This document shows, piece by piece, positions 62,185 to 64,000 of a stretch of 64,000 nt of DNA. Source of the stretch: an uncultured Prevotella sp. (GTDB lineage: Bacteria; Bacteroidota; Bacteroidia; Bacteroidales; Bacteroidaceae); contig CAMUYR010000005.1 in NCBI GenBank assembly GCA_947164965.1, forward strand, positions 62,001 to 126,000, in the 5' to 3' direction. Made by a program: the position numbers and the translations under genes. The notes under the pieces were generated by a model. The model had not been told where the DNA came from. It did not search any database and saw only the letters and a list, made by a program, of their open reading frames with translations. Position 1 is the first letter of the stretch. Each line of letters begins with the position of its first letter.

Positions 62185-64000
62185 TTATTTTTCCACGACA
62201 GGCCGAACGGAGAAGCCGAAAGCCCGATAGTAGTAGTACCAGATGAAGTAGCTGCTGTACAAGTCCAGATAACGGGCGCTGGCGTCGCTGTAGGCTGAAG
62301 AAGACCAGCAGTAGCCGTTGCTCGTCACATAGCTGAGGGACGTACCACTACTGTAGTAGCGAAAACCGGCAGCCGGAAAATGTATAGCAGGAAAATGCTT
62401 CGTCCAAGTACGCATATAGTAGGAGCCACTCCATGTGGCATTACCTGTGTTCGTACCACCGTTAGTCATGTAATAGTACAAGTTACCACGAGGCACACAG
62501 TAACCTGGAGGACACGGATCATAAATGGTCTTGACCGTATATCCGGCATAGTTACCCGATGAAGTGACAGTGGTCTCGTAGGCGTCCCACAGGTTGTATT
62601 GATTCGAAGCATACGGGCCGTAGTTGGAACTATTGTAATAGTGTATGGTCGGGTTCCTAATGGTGGTAGCGATAGATACCGATGAGCTGCTATGCGTCAA
62701 TGCCGTACCAGCGTTGCCATTGACGTCGTAGACGGCGTGTGCAGAGTTGGCGTTACCCGTTGAAGGCTGTTCAGGATCCTTACGTCCCCACTGGTAGTAA
62801 GGACAGTACCCATAGGATGTCGGAGTATATTCCTCAGCCTGAGGTAAGTTCACGGTGAATATCAACGGTGTACCACTTGTTGGAATCATCTTCACGACAC
62901 ATGAGTTCTCGCTATAGGTATTTTTCGTAAACGATCCCACCCATCCGAGGTTGACAGGTGCAACCTCATAGTCATAACCTGCATTGCTGATGGTGGTATT
63001 AGCAGCACTGGTGTACCAATCCGGGCATGCCCAGATATGCCATGACCAGAGCACCTGATTAGAGGAGTTTCTGATGGCAACAACAGCATTTCCGCATGGT
63101 GCACTCTCCGGCACGGTGAATGTAAGGTAGTCACCGCTGACACCCACTGCCGTGATAATCCTGTTAGCATCCTGCCACAGCAGTACGGCATTATTAGGTG
63201 TCTCGCTGTTATTCTTAATCCATGGATCAGTAATCTCCTGACCTGAAGAGTTCAGGAAGGGAGAAAGGAAGTCAGCGCCGCTTCCCGACGGTGAGAATGC
63301 CGGTGTGTTAGTTGTTCCGTTCTTGATAGCATTGCCATAGACCAATGGCAGCTTATAGGTACCGCCTTTATGTATCATATAACTGTTAGCTGTCGTGCGT
63401 GAGCAACTGTTACCATTCACGTCATGCAATGACAGGTCATAGTCAGATACCGTTCCAGAAGGCAGTGTAGTAGATACTACAGTTCCTGATGTTGTAGGAT
63501 TAAAGCTGACGAGCAAGGTTGTATAATCCTCTCCGTCTTTTTCCGAGACATTCAGCCAGGACGGTTTCGTTGTGGAATAGGTTGAACCTCCGTTAGTAGA
63601 ATATTGCAGCTCATAGCTGCCGGTGATAGTCTCCAGGCGCTTGTAGTAGAACTTTCCGCTTGATGCCTGCATCGTCTGGCCACCGACGGTGGTGTTTGTG
63701 CCAGGTCGCATGATATAATAGAAGTTACCGTCCATCTCATAGGGAATATTTCCCGTGAAGATGATACCCATTGTCAGAGCAGTACTCTGGTCATAGCTAT
63801 AATACCATTTATTATAGGACGGTACCAGCTGGGCCATAGCCATCTTATGGGCCATGGTGAACCTTACCACAGGAACGGACTGGTTGACACCACGGGCAGC
63901 CAGAAGGTCCGAGGCCTCGAAGTTCTCAACATCAGACTGGTCTACGGCAATAGGCCAATGTGTGATGAATGAAGCAAACTTATCATTTGTATCATCGTAG
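62185..64000 (-). CDS. DGR variable protein: fimbrillin-like adhesin with lectin-like C-terminus (5' end outside window)
   Basis: The frame continues past the GTG at 63870 to the window edge without a stop, so the gene is cut; about 605 codons are visible. The upstream part (VPVVRFTMAHKMAMAQL) carries the fimbrillin-family F-x-x-x-HKMA pattern of type V pilins. The middle shares its blocks (LPLVYGNAIKN, YYQWGRKDPEQPS) with the fixed paralogue at 41127-42794. The end is a C-type-lectin-like domain (CWSSSAYSD, GFSVRPVV) whose exposed Tyr/Ser/Asp/Phe/Ile positions correspond to template AAC codons. The predicted role is a surface or pilus-tip adhesin with DGR-generated binding diversity. Ligand unknown. 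Confidence 0.9.
   Translation of the reverse strand, partial: YDDTNDKFASFITHWPIAVDQSDVENFEASDLLAARGVNQSVPVVRFTMAHKMAMAQLVPSYNKWYYSYDQSTALTMGIIFTGNIPYEMDGNFYYIMRPGTNTTVGGQTMQASSGKFYYKRLETITGSYELQYSTNGGSTYSTTKPSWLNVSEKDGEDYTTLLVSFNPTTSGTVVSTTLPSGTVSDYDLSLHDVNGNSCSRTTANSYMIHKGGTYKLPLVYGNAIKNGTTNTPAFSPSGSGADFLSPFLNSSGQEITDPWIKNNSETPNNAVLLWQDANRIITAVGVSGDYLTFTVPESAPCGNAVVAIRNSSNQVLWSWHIWACPDWYTSAANTTISNAGYDYEVAPVNLGWVGSFTKNTYSENSCVVKMIPTSGTPLIFTVNLPQAEEYTPTSYGYCPYYQWGRKDPEQPSTGNANSAHAVYDVNGNAGTALTHSSSSVSIATTIRNPTIHYYNSSNYGPYASNQYNLWDAYETTVTSSGNYAGYTVKTIYDPCPPGYCVPRGNLYYYMTNGGTNTGNATWSGSYYMRTWTKHFPAIHFPAAGFRYYSSGTSLSYVTSNGYCWSSSAYSDASARYLDLYSSYFIWYYYYRAFGFSVRPVVEK
62195..62379 (-). repeat. DGR variable repeat (VR)
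   Basis: The 185-nt 3' part of the variable gene, ending 8 nt before the stop codon. Compared with TR it has 20 substitutions, all at template adenines, changing 19 residues, mostly Asn to Tyr (also Ser, Asp, Ile, Phe, Ala). No substitution is at a template C, G or T. Confidence 0.97.

Noticed and set aside
1-64000. Prophage
   Set aside because: No capsid, portal, terminase or tail genes. The wall hydrolases and polyvalent protein also occur on conjugative elements, and relaxase, coupling protein and oriT candidate are present.

Overview
The window looks like part of a large conjugative element (plasmid or ICE) of a Bacteroidota host, probably a Bacteroidales/Prevotella-type gut bacterium. 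The reasons are: several -7 boxes of the Bacteroidota form TAnnTTTG, starts in A/T-rich leaders without clear Shine-Dalgarno sites, a fimbrillin (type V pilus) protein, DUF4099/DUF3945-like proteins, a MobV relaxase and a TraG/VirD4-type coupling protein. There are no capsid, tail, terminase, integrase or Rep genes, so neither a phage nor the replication/integration mode can be shown from this window. Both edges cut through genes.

Layout. 1-24913 (+): a polyvalent-protein operon. It holds the 3' end of a giant gene (more than 5,680 codons visible), a cytoplasmic glucosaminidase-M23 protein, an OB-fold-like protein, a second large zincin protein with an N-terminal membrane hairpin, and an ArdC-like antirestriction protein. 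25070-28928: small genes around a divergent promoter, including a secreted M23-glucosaminidase. 29025-40208 (-): a conjugation block with coupling protein, an ATPase-dead coupling-protein paralogue, paired periplasmic proteins, a PH-domain protein, an 818-residue DUF3945-like protein, a Bax-inhibitor-1 protein and an OmpA-family protein. 40369-48819 (-): mobilization block with a membrane-anchored lectin-like paralogue of the DGR target, MobV relaxase, a hairpin-rich oriT candidate, a winged-helix protein, lipoproteins and SSB. 49549-52108 (-): a BsuBI/PstI-type restriction-modification operon. 52825-57400 (-): XRE regulator and a run of unrecognised genes, one ATP-grasp-like. 57412-59015 (-): surface clostripain-family protease plus an interrupted membrane gene. 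59144-64000 (-): a complete diversity-generating retroelement (DGR).

The DGR is the most striking system. The template repeat (60431-60615) and variable repeat (62195-62379) are both 185 nt and differ at 20 positions. By direct alignment all 20 fall on template adenines (coding strand), changing 19 residues at the C-terminus of a fimbrillin-like protein with a C-type-lectin-like end. The reverse transcriptase has the DGR signatures IGDIDSQ and YVDD, and an Avd-like protein lies beside it. The inferred product is a hypervariable surface/pilus-tip adhesin carried on a conjugative element. A fixed paralogue of the same protein lies inside the mobilization block, and a surface cysteine protease that could process fimbrillins lies next to the RT.

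Other element-wide signals: a conserved intergenic motif (core about 27-34 nt) occurs four times, always upstream of leftward operons and in one orientation, with covarying inverted flanks in two copies. Several candidate transfer substrates share Arg-rich C-termini, two ending in GMHR. A 13-nt G tract lies just upstream of the DGR promoter.
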